From: an uncultured Roseovarius sp.
GTDB lineage: Bacteria > Pseudomonadota > Alphaproteobacteria > Rhodobacterales > Rhodobacteraceae
DNA length: 64,000 bases
Direction of reading: 5' to 3'
Assembly (NCBI RefSeq): GCF_913057115.1
Contig: NZ_CAJXNN010000017.1
Span: forward strand, 1-64,000
Part shown: positions 26,897 to 35,943 of the stretch, in pieces
How positions within the stretch are numbered: position 1 is the first letter of the stretch
Layout: every line of letters starts with the position of its first letter
The notes under the pieces: generated by a model
Databases searched by the model: none
What the model was told of the DNA's origin: nothing
The model's input: only the letters and a program-made list of their open reading frames with translations
Position numbers and translations under genes: made by a program

Positions 26897-27241
26897 TCAC
26901 AATTCCCCCTGACAGCGACCGCTGTAGCGCTTGCCGCGATTACCCCGATACAAGAAGGCTCCGTCGGCCTGCACGATCATCTCATGACGTTCGAACAAGG
27001 GCAGGGTCAGCCGTGTCTCATGCGCCCTGTGCGCAAGCTCGGCCCGATATGGCCCCTGCCGATCGATCCACATGTCCACCCATGCGCCGCGCCGCTTGGC
27101 GACGATCGAAAGGGACGAGGGGGCACACATCCGCTCGGCATCGCCTCGGCATTGCGTCTCGGCCACGCAGGTCAGCGCCATGACGGGCCCGGCGACCGAA
27201 ACCGCCACCAATACGGCGGGGATATGAAATCCACCTCTCAT
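26897..27241 (-). CDS. Small secreted cysteine-containing protein of unknown function
   Basis: 114 residues with an N-terminal signal sequence (GGFHIPAVLVAVSVAGPVMA, cleavage near residue 23) followed by a short mature region with cysteines in TCVAETQCRG, RMCAPS and the C-terminal GRCQGEL. The likely two disulfides imply a periplasmic location. It overlaps livF by 4 bp and lies 16 bp before livH, so it is transcribed within the liv operon. I do not recognise the family. Confidence 0.7.
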   Translation of the reverse strand: MRGGFHIPAVLVAVSVAGPVMALTCVAETQCRGDAERMCAPSSLSIVAKRRGAWVDMWIDRQGPYRAELAHRAHETRLTLPLFERHEMIVQADGAFLYRGNRGKRYSGRCQGEL

Positions 27242-27954
27242 CCGCCAAGGAAACTCTGGCGGACCTCGGCATCGGCCAAGAGTTCCTTGCCCGATCCCGT
27301 ATGCGCATTGCGCCCCTGCACCAGAACATAGCCCTTGTCGGCAATCTCCAGCGCCTGACGCGCGTTCTGTTCCACCATCAACACCGGCAAGCCGGTGCGC
27401 GCCACCTCGATGATGCGGTCAAAAAGCTCATCCATCACGATGGGGCTCACCCCGGCGGTGGGCTCATCCAGCATCAGGACCTTTGGCTGGGTCATCAGCG
27501 CCCGGCCGACGGCCACCTGTTGCCGTTGCCCGCCCGAAAGCTCGCCCGCCGCCTGCGCGCGTTTGTCGCGCAATATCGGGAACAGCTCGAAGACCTGCTC
27601 CATGGTCCCCGAAATGTCGTCCTCGCGAATGAAGGCCCCCATCTCAAGGTTCTCCTCCACCGTCATCGAGGTGAAGATATTACTGGTCTGCGGCACAAAC
27701 CCCATGCCATGGCGCACCCGCTCCTGCGGGCTCAGCGCGGTGATGTCCTGCCCATCCAGCCGCACCTGCCCCTCGCGCAGGTCAAGCATGCCGAAAACCG
27801 CCTTCATCGCGGTGGATTTGCCCGCCCCATTCGGTCCGACAATCACGGCGATCTCGCCACGATCCACGGCAATCGTGCAGTCATGCAGGATATCCGGCCC
27901 ACCCCGGCCATAGCCACCGGTCATCGACTCACCGATCAAGAAGGGATCACTCAC
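27238..27954 (-). CDS. livF: Liv-type ABC transporter ATP-binding protein LivF
   Basis: 238-residue ATPase with Walker A VGPNGAGKST (about 38-47), signature LSGGQRQQVAVGRAL (about 140-154) and Walker B LMLDEPTAG (about 160-168). I chose the GTG at 27954, which gives the usual LivF N-terminus. Upstream in-frame starts would read through the repeat element at 27968-28015. LivF and LivG form the nucleotide-binding pair of the importer. Confidence 0.9.
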   Translation of the reverse strand: MSDPFLIGESMTGGYGRGGPDILHDCTIAVDRGEIAVIVGPNGAGKSTAMKAVFGMLDLREGQVRLDGQDITALSPQERVRHGMGFVPQTSNIFTSMTVEENLEMGAFIREDDISGTMEQVFELFPILRDKRAQAAGELSGGQRQQVAVGRALMTQPKVLMLDEPTAGVSPIVMDELFDRIIEVARTGLPVLMVEQNARQALEIADKGYVLVQGRNAHTGSGKELLADAEVRQSFLGG

Positions 27955-27967
27955 GGCCCATCCCTTC

Positions 27968-28015
27968 TTCTTCTGTTCTGAAATATCCCGGGGTGTTTGA
28001 GGGGCAGAGCCCCTC
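27968..28015 (-). repeat. 3' element copy D (downstream of livG)
   Basis: On the minus strand, directly after livG, a GAGGGGC-AGA-GCCCCTC hairpin (27999-28015 on plus) is followed by a CCCCGGGATATTT block and a purine-rich GAACAGAAGAAGAA tail (27968-27990). The block matches copy C at 58368-58393 closely. Members of this family all lie just 3' of a gene in its orientation. Confidence 0.75.
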
Positions 28016-28062
28016 ATTCCAACAAACCTGAGTGGCGCAGCCACGCCTTTGGATCACATCGC

Positions 28063-28845
28063 TCACGCGCCCACCTGTTCTTTATTCTTCAGTCCCGTGC
28101 CCAGATAGGCCTCGATCACCGCCTCGTTGGCCTTGATCTCCTCCAACGTGCCCTCGGCCAGAACCTTGCCCTCGGCCATGCAGATCACCGGATCACAAAG
28201 CCGGCCGATGAAATCCATGTCGTGTTCGATCACCACGAAGGTATAGCCGCGCTCGCGGTTCAGCTGCTGGATCGCTTCACCGATGGTCTTCAAAAGCGTG
28301 CGGTTCACACCCGCGCCAACCTCGTCCAGAAACACGATCCGGGCATCCACCATCATCGTCCGGCCCAGTTCCAACAGCTTCTTCTGACCGCCCGAAACCT
28401 CGCCCGCCTTGTGGTCGGCCAGATGCTCGATGGTCAGGAATTCCAGAACCTCGTCGGCCTTGGCCTTCAACGCGCGCTCTTCGTCGGCAATCCGCTTGCG
28501 CCCGAACCATGTGTTCCAAAGCCGCTCACCCGATTGCCCGCCCGGCACCATCATCAGGTTCTCCCGGCAGCTCATCGAGGCGAATTCATGCGCAATCTGG
28601 AAAGTGCGCAAGAGCCCCTTGTGAAACAATTCATGCGGCGGCAGCCCGGTGATGTCCTCGCCCGCCATGGTCACCCGGCCCGAGGTGGGCGGCAAAACCC
28701 CGGCAATCACGTTGAACAGCGTCGTCTTGCCCGCGCCATTGGGGCCGATCAACCCGGTGATCGTGCCTTCCTCGATGCGCAGGCTCGCGCCATCCACGGC
28801 GTGAAACCCGCCGAAATGCTTGTGCAGATCTTCGACGACGATCAT
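28063..28845 (-). CDS. livG: Liv-type ABC transporter ATP-binding protein LivG
   Basis: 260-residue ATPase. Walker [11 protein letters not shown] lies at about 33-42, the signature [13 protein letters not shown] at about 154-166 and Walker [12 protein letters not shown] at about 174-184. The longer helical region between Walker A and the signature and the C-terminal LivG tail ([12 protein letters not shown]) separate it from LivF. It is the second gene after livK. Confidence 0.91.
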   Translation of the reverse strand: MIVVEDLHKHFGGFHAVDGASLRIEEGTITGLIGPNGAGKTTLFNVIAGVLPPTSGRVTMAGEDITGLPPHELFHKGLLRTFQIAHEFASMSCRENLMMVPGGQSGERLWNTWFGRKRIADEERALKAKADEVLEFLTIEHLADHKAGEVSGGQKKLLELGRTMMVDARIVFLDEVGAGVNRTLLKTIGEAIQQLNRERGYTFVVIEHDMDFIGRLCDPVICMAEGKVLAEGTLEEIKANEAVIEAYLGTGLKNKEQVGA

Positions 28846-28943
28846 GCAAGTCCCCCCACAACGGCCATATTGGCCGCCATTTATCGTTGGAACGGCCCCG
28901 CATATCCTACGGGGCCGCCCGATACCTCAGCTTTAAAAGTCGA

Positions 28944-30131
28944 TCAACGGTATTTGACCGTTTCGATCTTGCCGTCTTCGAAAATGATCTCGCGGTAGTT
29001 GCCCGCCGATTCACCCGGGCCAATCAGTTCCACCGCAGTGGCGCCGACGTAATCGACGTCACCACCAGCCGCGATGATCTCCAGCGCCTTGCCCAACTCG
29101 CCGGGATAGATCTTTTCACCGGGCGCATTCGCCACATCCATCACGTGGTCTTTGTAATCCCCCGGTTCGACCGACCCGGCGGCCTGCATCGCCATCATGA
29201 TGAGGGCGGCGGCGTCATAGCTTTCCGGCGCGAAGGGCGAGGTGGCTTCGAAACTGTCGCCGACCATTTCCTGGAACTTGGCCACGCCGGGGCTGTCGGT
29301 GCCCGGGTGCTGGCCGGTCGACCCGTCAATCTCGTCGCCGAAGTTTTCCTCCAGGGCGGTGCCGATCATCCCGTCGGGGAAATGGAAGGTATCGAATGCG
29401 CCTGAATCCAGCGCCGAGCGGACGATCCCGCTGCCGCCCTGATCGACGTAACCGGCTACCACAAGCAGATCGCCACCGCCCGAGGCCAGCGCGCCCACTT
29501 CAGCCGAATAGTCGGCCTTGCCATCCTCATGCGCGGCATTGATGGTGATCGTGCCGCCCTTGTCCTCATAGGCCTTGGCGAAACTGTCGGCCAGACCCTT
29601 GCCATAGTCGTTGTTGGTATAGGTCAACGCGACTTCTTCCATGCCGCGCTCCATCAGGATCGTCGCCATGACCTCACCCTGCCGGGCATCCGACGGGGCG
29701 GTACGGAAAAACAGGCCGTTGTCCTCGGCTGTCGACAAGGCGGGCGAGGTCGCCGAAGGCGATACCATGACAACGCCATTCGGCACCGCCACGTTCGACA
29801 GGATCGCGCCGGTCACGCCCGAGCAATCCGCGCCCATGATACCCTTCACCCCTTCCGAGGTGATCAGGCGTTCCGCGGCGGCGCTTGCAGCACCGGCGTC
29901 GATACAGGTGCTGTCGGCCCGCACCGGCATGACACTCATTCCATCCAGCAGCTTGCCGCTCTCGGTGACCTCGCTCATGGCCATTTCGGCCCCGGCCGCC
30001 ATATGCGGCGTCAGCGATTCGATCGGCCCCGTGAAGCCAAGGATGATGCCCAGCTTCACCTCGTGATCATCGGCCTGTGCAGTCCCGGCCAAAAGCGCGG
30101 CAGCGGCGGTTGCGGTCAAAAGTTTTTTCAT
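28944..30131 (-). CDS. livK: Periplasmic ligand-binding protein of Liv-type importer
   Basis: 395-residue periplasmic binding protein of the Leu/Ile/Val type. The signal peptide is MKKLLTATAAAALLAGTAQA, with mature DDHEVKLGIILGFTGP following. The ATG at 30131 starts the signal peptide; a longer in-frame start at 30188 would precede it with unrelated sequence. It is the first gene of the liv operon, with a 10-bp hairpin just ahead of its ribosome-binding site. The ligand is not determined; a nearby acyl-CoA ligase suggests organic acids as an alternative to amino acids. Confidence 0.9.
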   Translation of the reverse strand: MKKLLTATAAAALLAGTAQADDHEVKLGIILGFTGPIESLTPHMAAGAEMAMSEVTESGKLLDGMSVMPVRADSTCIDAGAASAAAERLITSEGVKGIMGADCSGVTGAILSNVAVPNGVVMVSPSATSPALSTAEDNGLFFRTAPSDARQGEVMATILMERGMEEVALTYTNNDYGKGLADSFAKAYEDKGGTITINAAHEDGKADYSAEVGALASGGGDLLVVAGYVDQGGSGIVRSALDSGAFDTFHFPDGMIGTALEENFGDEIDGSTGQHPGTDSPGVAKFQEMVGDSFEATSPFAPESYDAAALIMMAMQAAGSVEPGDYKDHVMDVANAPGEKIYPGELGKALEIIAAGGDVDYVGATAVELIGPGESAGNYREIIFEDGKIETVKYR

Positions 30132-30141
30132 GTCGTTATCT

Positions 30142-30166
30142 CCCTGTGGAACGCTTTTCCACAGGG
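30142..30166 (-). promoter_or_regulatory. Hairpin overlapping the livK Shine-Dalgarno region
   Basis: On the livK mRNA strand, CCCTGTGGAA and TTCCACAGGG (10 bp, perfect) flank a 5-nt loop. The 3' arm ends in AGGG, which continues into the likely Shine-Dalgarno AGGGAG about 9 nt before the ATG. Pairing would hide part of that site, so translational control is possible. Confidence 0.5.
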
Positions 30167-30292
30167 CAGCGTATGAGTTGCGCGTCAAAACGCAAGTGGA
30201 TTCAAAATCACCGCGCCGTCTTGCGTGATTTGACCTTGGGTCACCGCGACCCCATCTTCAAAGGCATGTTTCGGTTTCAAAAGGACATCACC

Positions 30293-31390
30293 ATGCCCCG
30301 CATCGCCCCGGTCATTGCCCTCGTGCTTGGTTTCAGCCTCGGCACCACAGCGCAGGCCATGGATAGCAGCGCAGGCCCGCTCGAAGTCACGCCGATCGCA
30401 ACCGGGCTCGACACCCCCTGGGCGGTGGACACCCTGCCAAATGGCGCGATCCTGATCACCGAACGCAGCGGTCGGCTGCTCGTGGTCCACGACGGTCAAG
30501 CCCGGGATGTCCCCGGCGTCGGTCGCATCGCCGCACGCGGGCAGGGCGGCTTGCTCGATATCCTCGTTCCCAGGGATTTCGCCAAAACGCGAGAGTTGCT
30601 CTTCACCTTTTCGAAGCCACAACAGGGCGGAGCAGGCACCGCCCTGGCTCGCGCGACGCTCTCCGATGATCTTGCCCGTCTCACCGATTGGCGCGTACTG
30701 TGGGAGTTGACACCCGGTTCCGCCGGTGGGCGACACTTCGGCTCGCGTCTGGTCGAAGCGCCGGACGGCACCCTGTTTCTGACCGTGGGCGACCGCGGCG
30801 ACCGTCCCTCGGCCCAGGACCTTACCCGCGAGAACGGCTCGGTCCTGCGCCTCAACCGTGATGGGAGCGTCCCCGCGGACAACCCCTTCACCAGCAGCCA
30901 AGCCGCGCAGCCTGAAATCTGGTCCTACGGACATCGCAACCCGCAAGGCGCGGCTCTCGGCCCGGATGGCGCGCTTTACACCGTCGAACACGGTGCACGC
31001 GGCGGCGATGAGGTCAACCGCATTACCAAAGGCGCCAATTATGGCTGGCCGGTGATTTCCTATGGCCGCCACTATTCGGGCGCCAAGATTGGCGAAGGCA
31101 CCTCCAAAGAGGGCATGGAACAACCCGTTCACTATTGGGACCCTTCGATCGCGCCATCGGGCATGATGTTCCATAATGGACAGGAATTCCCCGAATGGCG
31201 CGGGGATGCCTTTATCGGATCGTTGAAGTTTGACCATATTTCACGACTGTCCGGGAACCCCCTGCGCGAGGTCGAGCGCCTGCAATCTCCCGAAACCCTG
31301 CGGGTGCGCGACGTCATCCAAGGCCCCGACGGCGCGATCTGGTTCCTGTCCGAAGGGCAGGGCGCGCTGTACCGGATCACCACACCCTGA
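30293..31390 (+). CDS. PQQ-dependent sugar dehydrogenase (Asd/YliI family)
   Basis: 365-residue exported beta-propeller dehydrogenase. It has a signal peptide (RIAPVIALVLGFSLGTTAQA) and soluble aldose dehydrogenase-type motifs: GLDTPWAVDTLPNGAILITERSGRL, GRHFGSRL, the EIWSYGHRNPQGAA active-site region (about 222-235) and EHGARGGDEVN. The family oxidises aldoses in the periplasm using pyrroloquinoline quinone. The ATG at 30293 follows AAAAGGA; an upstream ATG at 30266 is less likely. Confidence 0.88.
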   Translation: MPRIAPVIALVLGFSLGTTAQAMDSSAGPLEVTPIATGLDTPWAVDTLPNGAILITERSGRLLVVHDGQARDVPGVGRIAARGQGGLLDILVPRDFAKTRELLFTFSKPQQGGAGTALARATLSDDLARLTDWRVLWELTPGSAGGRHFGSRLVEAPDGTLFLTVGDRGDRPSAQDLTRENGSVLRLNRDGSVPADNPFTSSQAAQPEIWSYGHRNPQGAALGPDGALYTVEHGARGGDEVNRITKGANYGWPVISYGRHYSGAKIGEGTSKEGMEQPVHYWDPSIAPSGMMFHNGQEFPEWRGDAFIGSLKFDHISRLSGNPLREVERLQSPETLRVRDVIQGPDGAIWFLSEGQGALYRITTP

Positions 31391-31392
31391 TC

Positions 31393-31516
31393 TTCATCTT
31401 TCCAAAAATACTCTGGGGGTGAGGCCCGTCTTGCAAGCGCTCTGGGAGAGCGATTGAGGGCCGAACGGGCGGAGCCCCGGCAAGCGCCCGAAGGGCGACG
31501 GGGGCAAAGCCCCCAA
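31393..31516 (-). repeat. 3' element copy A (downstream of the GlxA-type gene)
   Basis: On the minus strand this follows the GlxA/AraC gene: a GGGGGC-TTT-GCCCCC hairpin (31500-31514 on plus), further small hairpins, then CCCCCAGAGTATTTTTGGA and an AAGATGAA tail. The 27 nt at 31393-31419 are identical to 44763-44789 (copy B). Confidence 0.8.
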
Positions 31517-31532
31517 TCGGAACCGGGCGGCC

Positions 31533-32540
31533 TTACACCGAAAGCCGCGCCGCCTGCGCGCCACGCTCGCGGTAGGGCGTGGTATTGTAATGCGCGCGGT
31601 AGCACTTCGAGAAATGCGAGGGCGAGGCAAAGCCACAGGCCAGCGCCACGTTGATCACCGTCATATCGGTCTGCATCAACAGGTTGCGGGCCTTTTGCAG
31701 GCGCAATTCCATGTAGTAGCGCTTTGGGCTGCGATTAAGATAGCGTCGGAACAGCCGCTCAAGCTGTCGCGTCGACATGCCCACATCCTTGGCCAGGATA
31801 GAGGGGCTGATCGGCTCCTCGATATTGGCTTCCATCATCTGGATCACCTGGCTCAATTTGGGGTGGCGCACACCGATTCGGGTCGGCACCGATAGCCTCT
31901 GCGTATCCTGGTCGGTGCGGATCGAGGAATAGATCAACTGATCGGCCACCGAATTGGCCAGTTTCTCACCATGGTCGTCGGCAATCAGCTTCAGCATCAG
32001 GTCAATCGAAGAGGTGCCACCAGCGGTGGTCATCCGGTTGCCATCCACCACGAAGACCGATTTGGTCAAATCGACCTCGTCGAATTCTTCCATGAAACTG
32101 TCGTGGTTTTCCCAGTGGATCGTCGCCCGCTTACCATCCAAAAGCCCGGCCCGCGCCAAGGTATAGGCAGCCGTGCACAATCCACCCAATCGCAGACCGC
32201 GCCGCGCCTCGCGTCGAACCCAATTCAGCAGTTTCTTTGTCGTGGATTTCTGGACGTCGGCGCCACCACAGATCAGGACCACGTCATCGCGGTTCAATTC
32301 GCACAAAGGCCCATCCACCTGGAAACGCGATCCGCTGGAGCACGACACCATGCCCTCGTCATCGGCGTCCCCGGTGATAAACCACTCGTAGAGGGTTTGG
32401 CCCGCCATGCGGTTGGCAATCCGCAAGCTATCGACAGCCGACGCAAAACTCAGAAGCGTGAAATTCTCAAGCAACACAAAGACAAAGCGCTTGGGCGCGC
32501 CCGGCGCCTCGAGTGCAACTGTTGATGTCTGCGTGGCCAT
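31533..32540 (-). CDS. GlxA/GbdR-type AraC-family transcriptional regulator
   Basis: 335 residues with an N-terminal DJ-1/PfpI-like domain (FVFVLLENFTLLSFASAVDSLRIAN; GGLCTAAYTLARAGLLDG) and a C-terminal AraC double helix-turn-helix (ILAKDVGMSTRQLERLFRRYL; VINVALACGFASPSHFSKCYR). Related regulators such as GbdR control glycine-betaine or carnitine catabolism, but no such genes are adjacent here. The ATG at 32540 follows GGGAG. Confidence 0.87.
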   Translation of the reverse strand: MATQTSTVALEAPGAPKRFVFVLLENFTLLSFASAVDSLRIANRMAGQTLYEWFITGDADDEGMVSCSSGSRFQVDGPLCELNRDDVVLICGGADVQKSTTKKLLNWVRREARRGLRLGGLCTAAYTLARAGLLDGKRATIHWENHDSFMEEFDEVDLTKSVFVVDGNRMTTAGGTSSIDLMLKLIADDHGEKLANSVADQLIYSSIRTDQDTQRLSVPTRIGVRHPKLSQVIQMMEANIEEPISPSILAKDVGMSTRQLERLFRRYLNRSPKRYYMELRLQKARNLLMQTDMTVINVALACGFASPSHFSKCYRAHYNTTPYRERGAQAARLSV

Positions 32541-32683
32541 CTGACACAACTCCCGACCGTGGACCTATGGAATCCCTAGCGCAAAGCCTGTTTCACGAAC
32601 ACCCCGTCTTGGCAAGGGTGAAGGCGGAAAAACGCATGAAACGGTAGACTCCACATATGGTCTCTTGTCTTTCGATTTAGTAT

Positions 32684-32702
32684 AGACAGTTTTCGACTGT
32701 CT
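32684..32702. promoter_or_regulatory. Inverted repeat ahead of the DAHP synthase gene
   Basis: AGACAGT-TTTCG-ACTGTCT is a perfect 7-bp inverted repeat ending about 17 bp before the start codon. A second TGTCT half-site lies about 20 bp upstream. It could be an operator or a leader hairpin. Confidence 0.4.
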
Positions 32703-32719
32703 TTAAGCGGAGAATGACA

Positions 32720-34093
32720 ATGAGCAAATGGCAGAAATCCGACTGGCGCAAGAAACCCCGCGTTCAGATGCCGGATTATACCGATGCGGCCGCCCTGGCA
32801 AAGGTCGAAGACCGCTTGTCTCACTATCCTCCGCTGGTTTTCGCTGGCGAGGCGCGCAAGCTCAAGCGCCAACTCGGCGCGGCGTCGCGTGGCGAGGCCT
32901 TCTTGCTGCAGGGTGGCGATTGCGCCGAAGCCTTCGATCAGTTCAGTGCCGATGCCATCCGCGACACCTTCAAGGTGATGCTGCAAATGGCCATGGTTCT
33001 GACCTACGGTGCCAAGGTTCCGGTGGTCAAAGTCGGCCGCATGGCGGGCCAATTCGCCAAACCGCGCAGTGCCCCCACCGAAACGGTCGATGGCGTGGAA
33101 CTGCCCAGCTACCGGGGCGACATCATCAACGAGTTGGATTTCACGCCCGAGGCGCGCATCCCGAACCCCGAAAAGATGCTGCAAGCCTATACACAGGCGG
33201 CGGCCACGCTGAACCTGCTGCGCGCCTTTTCGACGGGCGGCTATGCCGATGTGCATCAGGTGCACCAGTGGACGCTTGGCTTTACCGAAGGTGAGAAAGC
33301 CGAACGCTACCGCGATCTGGCCAACCGGATCACCGACACACTGGATTTCATGAAGGCCGCCGGCATCGAGAGCGATCAGGCCCATACCCTGCAATCGGTC
33401 GATTTCTACACCAGCCATGAATCGCTCCTGCTGGAATACGAAGAGGCGCTTTGCCGCCTCGATTCCACCTCCGGCAACTGGCTGGCAGGCTCGGGCCACA
33501 TGATCTGGATCGGCGACCGCACGCGGCAGCCCGACGGCGCGCATGTGGAATTCGCCCGTGGGGTGCTCAACCCCATCGGTCTCAAATGCGGGCCGACCAT
33601 GGAAAGCGAAGACCTCAAGCGCCTCATGGCCACGCTCAACCCCGAGAACGAGGCCGGACGCCTGACCCTGATCGCGCGCTTCGGCGCGGGCAAGGTGGCA
33701 GACCACTTGCCGCGCCTGATCCGCACGGTCAAGGAAGAGGGGGCGAATGTGGTCTGGGTCTGTGACCCGATGCATGGCAACACGATCAAATCCGCCACCG
33801 GCTACAAGACGCGGCCCTTCGATAGCGTGCTGCGCGAGGTGCAGGATTTCTTCGCCGTCCACCGCTCCGAAGGCACCACCCCCGGCGGTGTGCATTTCGA
33901 GATGACCGGGCAGGACGTGACCGAATGCACCGGCGGCATGCGCGCGGTGAGCGAGGAAAACCTCTCCGATCGCTACCACACCGCCTGTGACCCACGCCTC
34001 AATGCCAGCCAATCGCTGGAACTGGCCTTCCTCGTGGCCGAGGAACTGTCGAACCTGCGCAGCAGCCGCGAAGCCGCCGCCCAGGCAGGCTGA
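32720..34093 (+). CDS. Class II 3-deoxy-7-phosphoheptulonate synthase
   Basis: 457-residue DAHP synthase that condenses phosphoenolpyruvate and erythrose 4-phosphate, the first step of aromatic amino-acid synthesis. Class II features: N-terminal [28 protein letters not shown] (Cys metal ligand, about 63-73); [31 protein letters not shown] with the metal histidine (about 349-358); and [17 protein letters not shown]. The ATG at 32720 has better spacing from GGAG than the ATG at 32714. Confidence 0.95.
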   Translation: MSKWQKSDWRKKPRVQMPDYTDAAALAKVEDRLSHYPPLVFAGEARKLKRQLGAASRGEAFLLQGGDCAEAFDQFSADAIRDTFKVMLQMAMVLTYGAKVPVVKVGRMAGQFAKPRSAPTETVDGVELPSYRGDIINELDFTPEARIPNPEKMLQAYTQAAATLNLLRAFSTGGYADVHQVHQWTLGFTEGEKAERYRDLANRITDTLDFMKAAGIESDQAHTLQSVDFYTSHESLLLEYEEALCRLDSTSGNWLAGSGHMIWIGDRTRQPDGAHVEFARGVLNPIGLKCGPTMESEDLKRLMATLNPENEAGRLTLIARFGAGKVADHLPRLIRTVKEEGANVVWVCDPMHGNTIKSATGYKTRPFDSVLREVQDFFAVHRSEGTTPGGVHFEMTGQDVTECTGGMRAVSEENLSDRYHTACDPRLNASQSLELAFLVAEELSNLRSSREAAAQAG

Positions 34094-34113
34094 TCCAGCA
34101 CCGCAGCTGACGG

Positions 34114-34144
34114 AAAGGCCGCGCCCAAAGCGCGGCCTTTTGTT
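34114..34144 (+). terminator. Rho-independent terminator after DAHP synthase
   Basis: AAAGGCCGCGC (34114-34124) and GCGCGGCCTTT (34130-34140) form an 11-bp stem with a CCAAA loop, followed by TTGTT. It lies between convergent stop codons and may serve both strands. Confidence 0.85.
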
Positions 34145-34787
34145 ATTTCACGATGCGCAGGTAAGGCCGTTCCGAAGGATGCGACACAGGGGCGACTGGC
34201 GCCACATTGGCCGCAAGGGAAAAACCGTCCACCCCGATTGGCCGCGTTTCAATCCCGGCAATGCGAAACCGGCGCGGCGTACGCCCAATCGGCCCTTGGA
34301 CCACCAAACACCCAAGCGCACGGCTGACATCGCCCATATCGCTGCGCAACGGCAGCAAAAGCATCCGCCCGGTCAACGCGGGGCGGCCAAAACCACCCTC
34401 GGCCTCAAGCGCTACCGTAACCCGTGCGGGCCGGTCGAAAAGCTCCACCAACCCGGAGGCAAAACGTTCACGGTCTTGCGGCGCGATCAGGCAGGACAGC
34501 GGCATCGCCCGCACCTCCATGCCCATGATATCGGAAAGATGCATCCCGGCGATCCTGAGCCGTGCCATGCCCGACGCGACCCGCTCACAGACGAAGGCAT
34601 TGGACAAAAACGCCTCGATTCCGCGCGGGTCGATCTGCGACCGGTAGGGGATATCGCCATCGGGGCACTTGCTGGCCCAATACCCCTCGAAACTGGTCAA
34701 GTCCGCGGTCCGCTCCGGCTCTTCCATCCGGCGAAACGGGGTCACCCCATTCAGTTCACGCAACTTGTTTTTGACATCGTCCAACAT
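34143..34787 (-). CDS. PAS-like domain protein of unknown function
   Basis: 214-residue cytoplasmic protein with one PAS-like region (about 40-150), beginning TSFEGYWASKCPDGDIPYRSQIDPRGIEAFLSNAFV over about 40 residues, with no kinase, cyclase or output domain. This architecture is frequent in Rhodobacteraceae. The ATG at 34787 was chosen because the family starts near MLDDVKNKLREL. It is convergent with DAHP synthase and divergent from yicC. Role unknown; sensing is an inference from the fold. Confidence 0.7.
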   Translation of the reverse strand: MLDDVKNKLRELNGVTPFRRMEEPERTADLTSFEGYWASKCPDGDIPYRSQIDPRGIEAFLSNAFVCERVASGMARLRIAGMHLSDIMGMEVRAMPLSCLIAPQDRERFASGLVELFDRPARVTVALEAEGGFGRPALTGRMLLLPLRSDMGDVSRALGCLVVQGPIGRTPRRFRIAGIETRPIGVDGFSLAANVAPVAPVSHPSERPYLRIVK

Positions 34788-34968
34788 CGGCTCACCCTTG
34801 CCTTTACCTCTACGCCCCCAAGCACGGGCCCTGTCTTGGCCCCACCATTCTTTTGCCACATTTCGGTCAGAATCCCTCAAACATTCTGAACAATTGGTTA
34901 ATGCCGCCGCGCCTTGCCAGCACGCGCAAGACGCTCTAGGACGTGAAAACCCAAGGCCCGGAGGACCC

Positions 34969-35859
34969 ATGCTCAGATCAATGACCGCATTCGCCAGCGC
35001 CAAGGGCGCGACCGGGGGCTTCAGCTGGACTTGGGAATTGCGCAGCGTCAACGGCAAGGGGCTGGACCTTCGCCTGCGCGTGCCCGATTGGATCGAAGGG
35101 CTGGAAGCGGCCCTGCGCGCAGGGCTGTCAAAGGCGCTGACACGCGGCAACGTCAACCTGGCCCTCCGGGTGCAGGCCGAGGATCAGACCGGGCGCTTGG
35201 CACTCAATGCCGGACAATTGCATGACGTCCTGACCGCCATGGCCGAGGTGGAGGCCCAAGCCATGGACCGTGGCCTGTCGCTGGCACCCGCTACCGCTGC
35301 CGATATTCTGGGTCTGCGCGGGGTGCTGGATGCCGGGGCAGGGGCACAGGATACCACGGCCCTGCGCGCGGCCCTTCTGGAAGATTTCGAGGCGCTGCTT
35401 GCCGCCTTTGTCGAGATGCGCGAGACCGAAGGTGCCGCTTTGAAGGAGGTGCTGGACGACCAGTTGGATCAGATCGCCACGCTGACAGAACAGGCTGCGA
35501 AGGCCGCCGAGGCCCGCCAGCCTGAAATGCAAAAGGCCACCCGAGCGGCGCTTGTCCGGGTGATGGAAAATACCGACGGCGCGGATGAGGCGCGCGTCGC
35601 GCAGGAACTGGCGCTGATTGCCGTGAAGGCCGATGTGACCGAGGAAATCGACCGCCTGCGCGCCCATGTGCAGGCAGCCCGCGGTCTACTGGCCCAGGGC
35701 TCCCCAATCGGGCGAAAAATCGACTTTCTGTCACAAGAGTTTAATCGTGAGGCCAATACATTGTGTTCCAAGGCGCAGAATGCCGGGCTCACCAGTGTCG
35801 GGCTCGACCTCAAGGCCGTGATCGACCAGATGCGCGAGCAGGTACAGAACGTTGAATAG
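34969..35859 (+). CDS. YicC/YloC-family endoribonuclease
   Basis: 296-residue RNase of the YicC family. It begins MLRSMTAFASAKGATGGFSW and has the family's ELRSVNGKGLDLRLRVP block (about 23-39) and the C-terminal GSPIGRKIDFLSQEFNREANTLCSKA (about 247-272) with conserved Glu residues. E. coli YicC participates in small-RNA decay. The ATG at 34969 follows CGGAGG. Its usual neighbour gmk lies downstream. Confidence 0.9.
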   Translation: MLRSMTAFASAKGATGGFSWTWELRSVNGKGLDLRLRVPDWIEGLEAALRAGLSKALTRGNVNLALRVQAEDQTGRLALNAGQLHDVLTAMAEVEAQAMDRGLSLAPATAADILGLRGVLDAGAGAQDTTALRAALLEDFEALLAAFVEMRETEGAALKEVLDDQLDQIATLTEQAAKAAEARQPEMQKATRAALVRVMENTDGADEARVAQELALIAVKADVTEEIDRLRAHVQAARGLLAQGSPIGRKIDFLSQEFNREANTLCSKAQNAGLTSVGLDLKAVIDQMREQVQNVE

Positions 35860-35878
35860 GCGGCAAATGCCCCGCCAC

Positions 35879-35932
35879 GGGGGTTCCACCCCCGGACCCC
35901 CGGGGGTATTTTGGCCAAGAAAAAGCAGGAAA
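35879..35932 (+). repeat. 3' element copy E (downstream of yicC)
   Basis: Directly after yicC, a GGGGG-TTCCA-CCCCC hairpin (35879-35893) is followed by GGACCCCCGGGGGTATTTT and a purine-rich AAGAAAAAGCAGGAAAG tail that also supplies the gmk ribosome-binding region. Layout matches copies A-D in the other orientation. Confidence 0.7.
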
Positions 35933-35943
35933 GACCTTAACAC

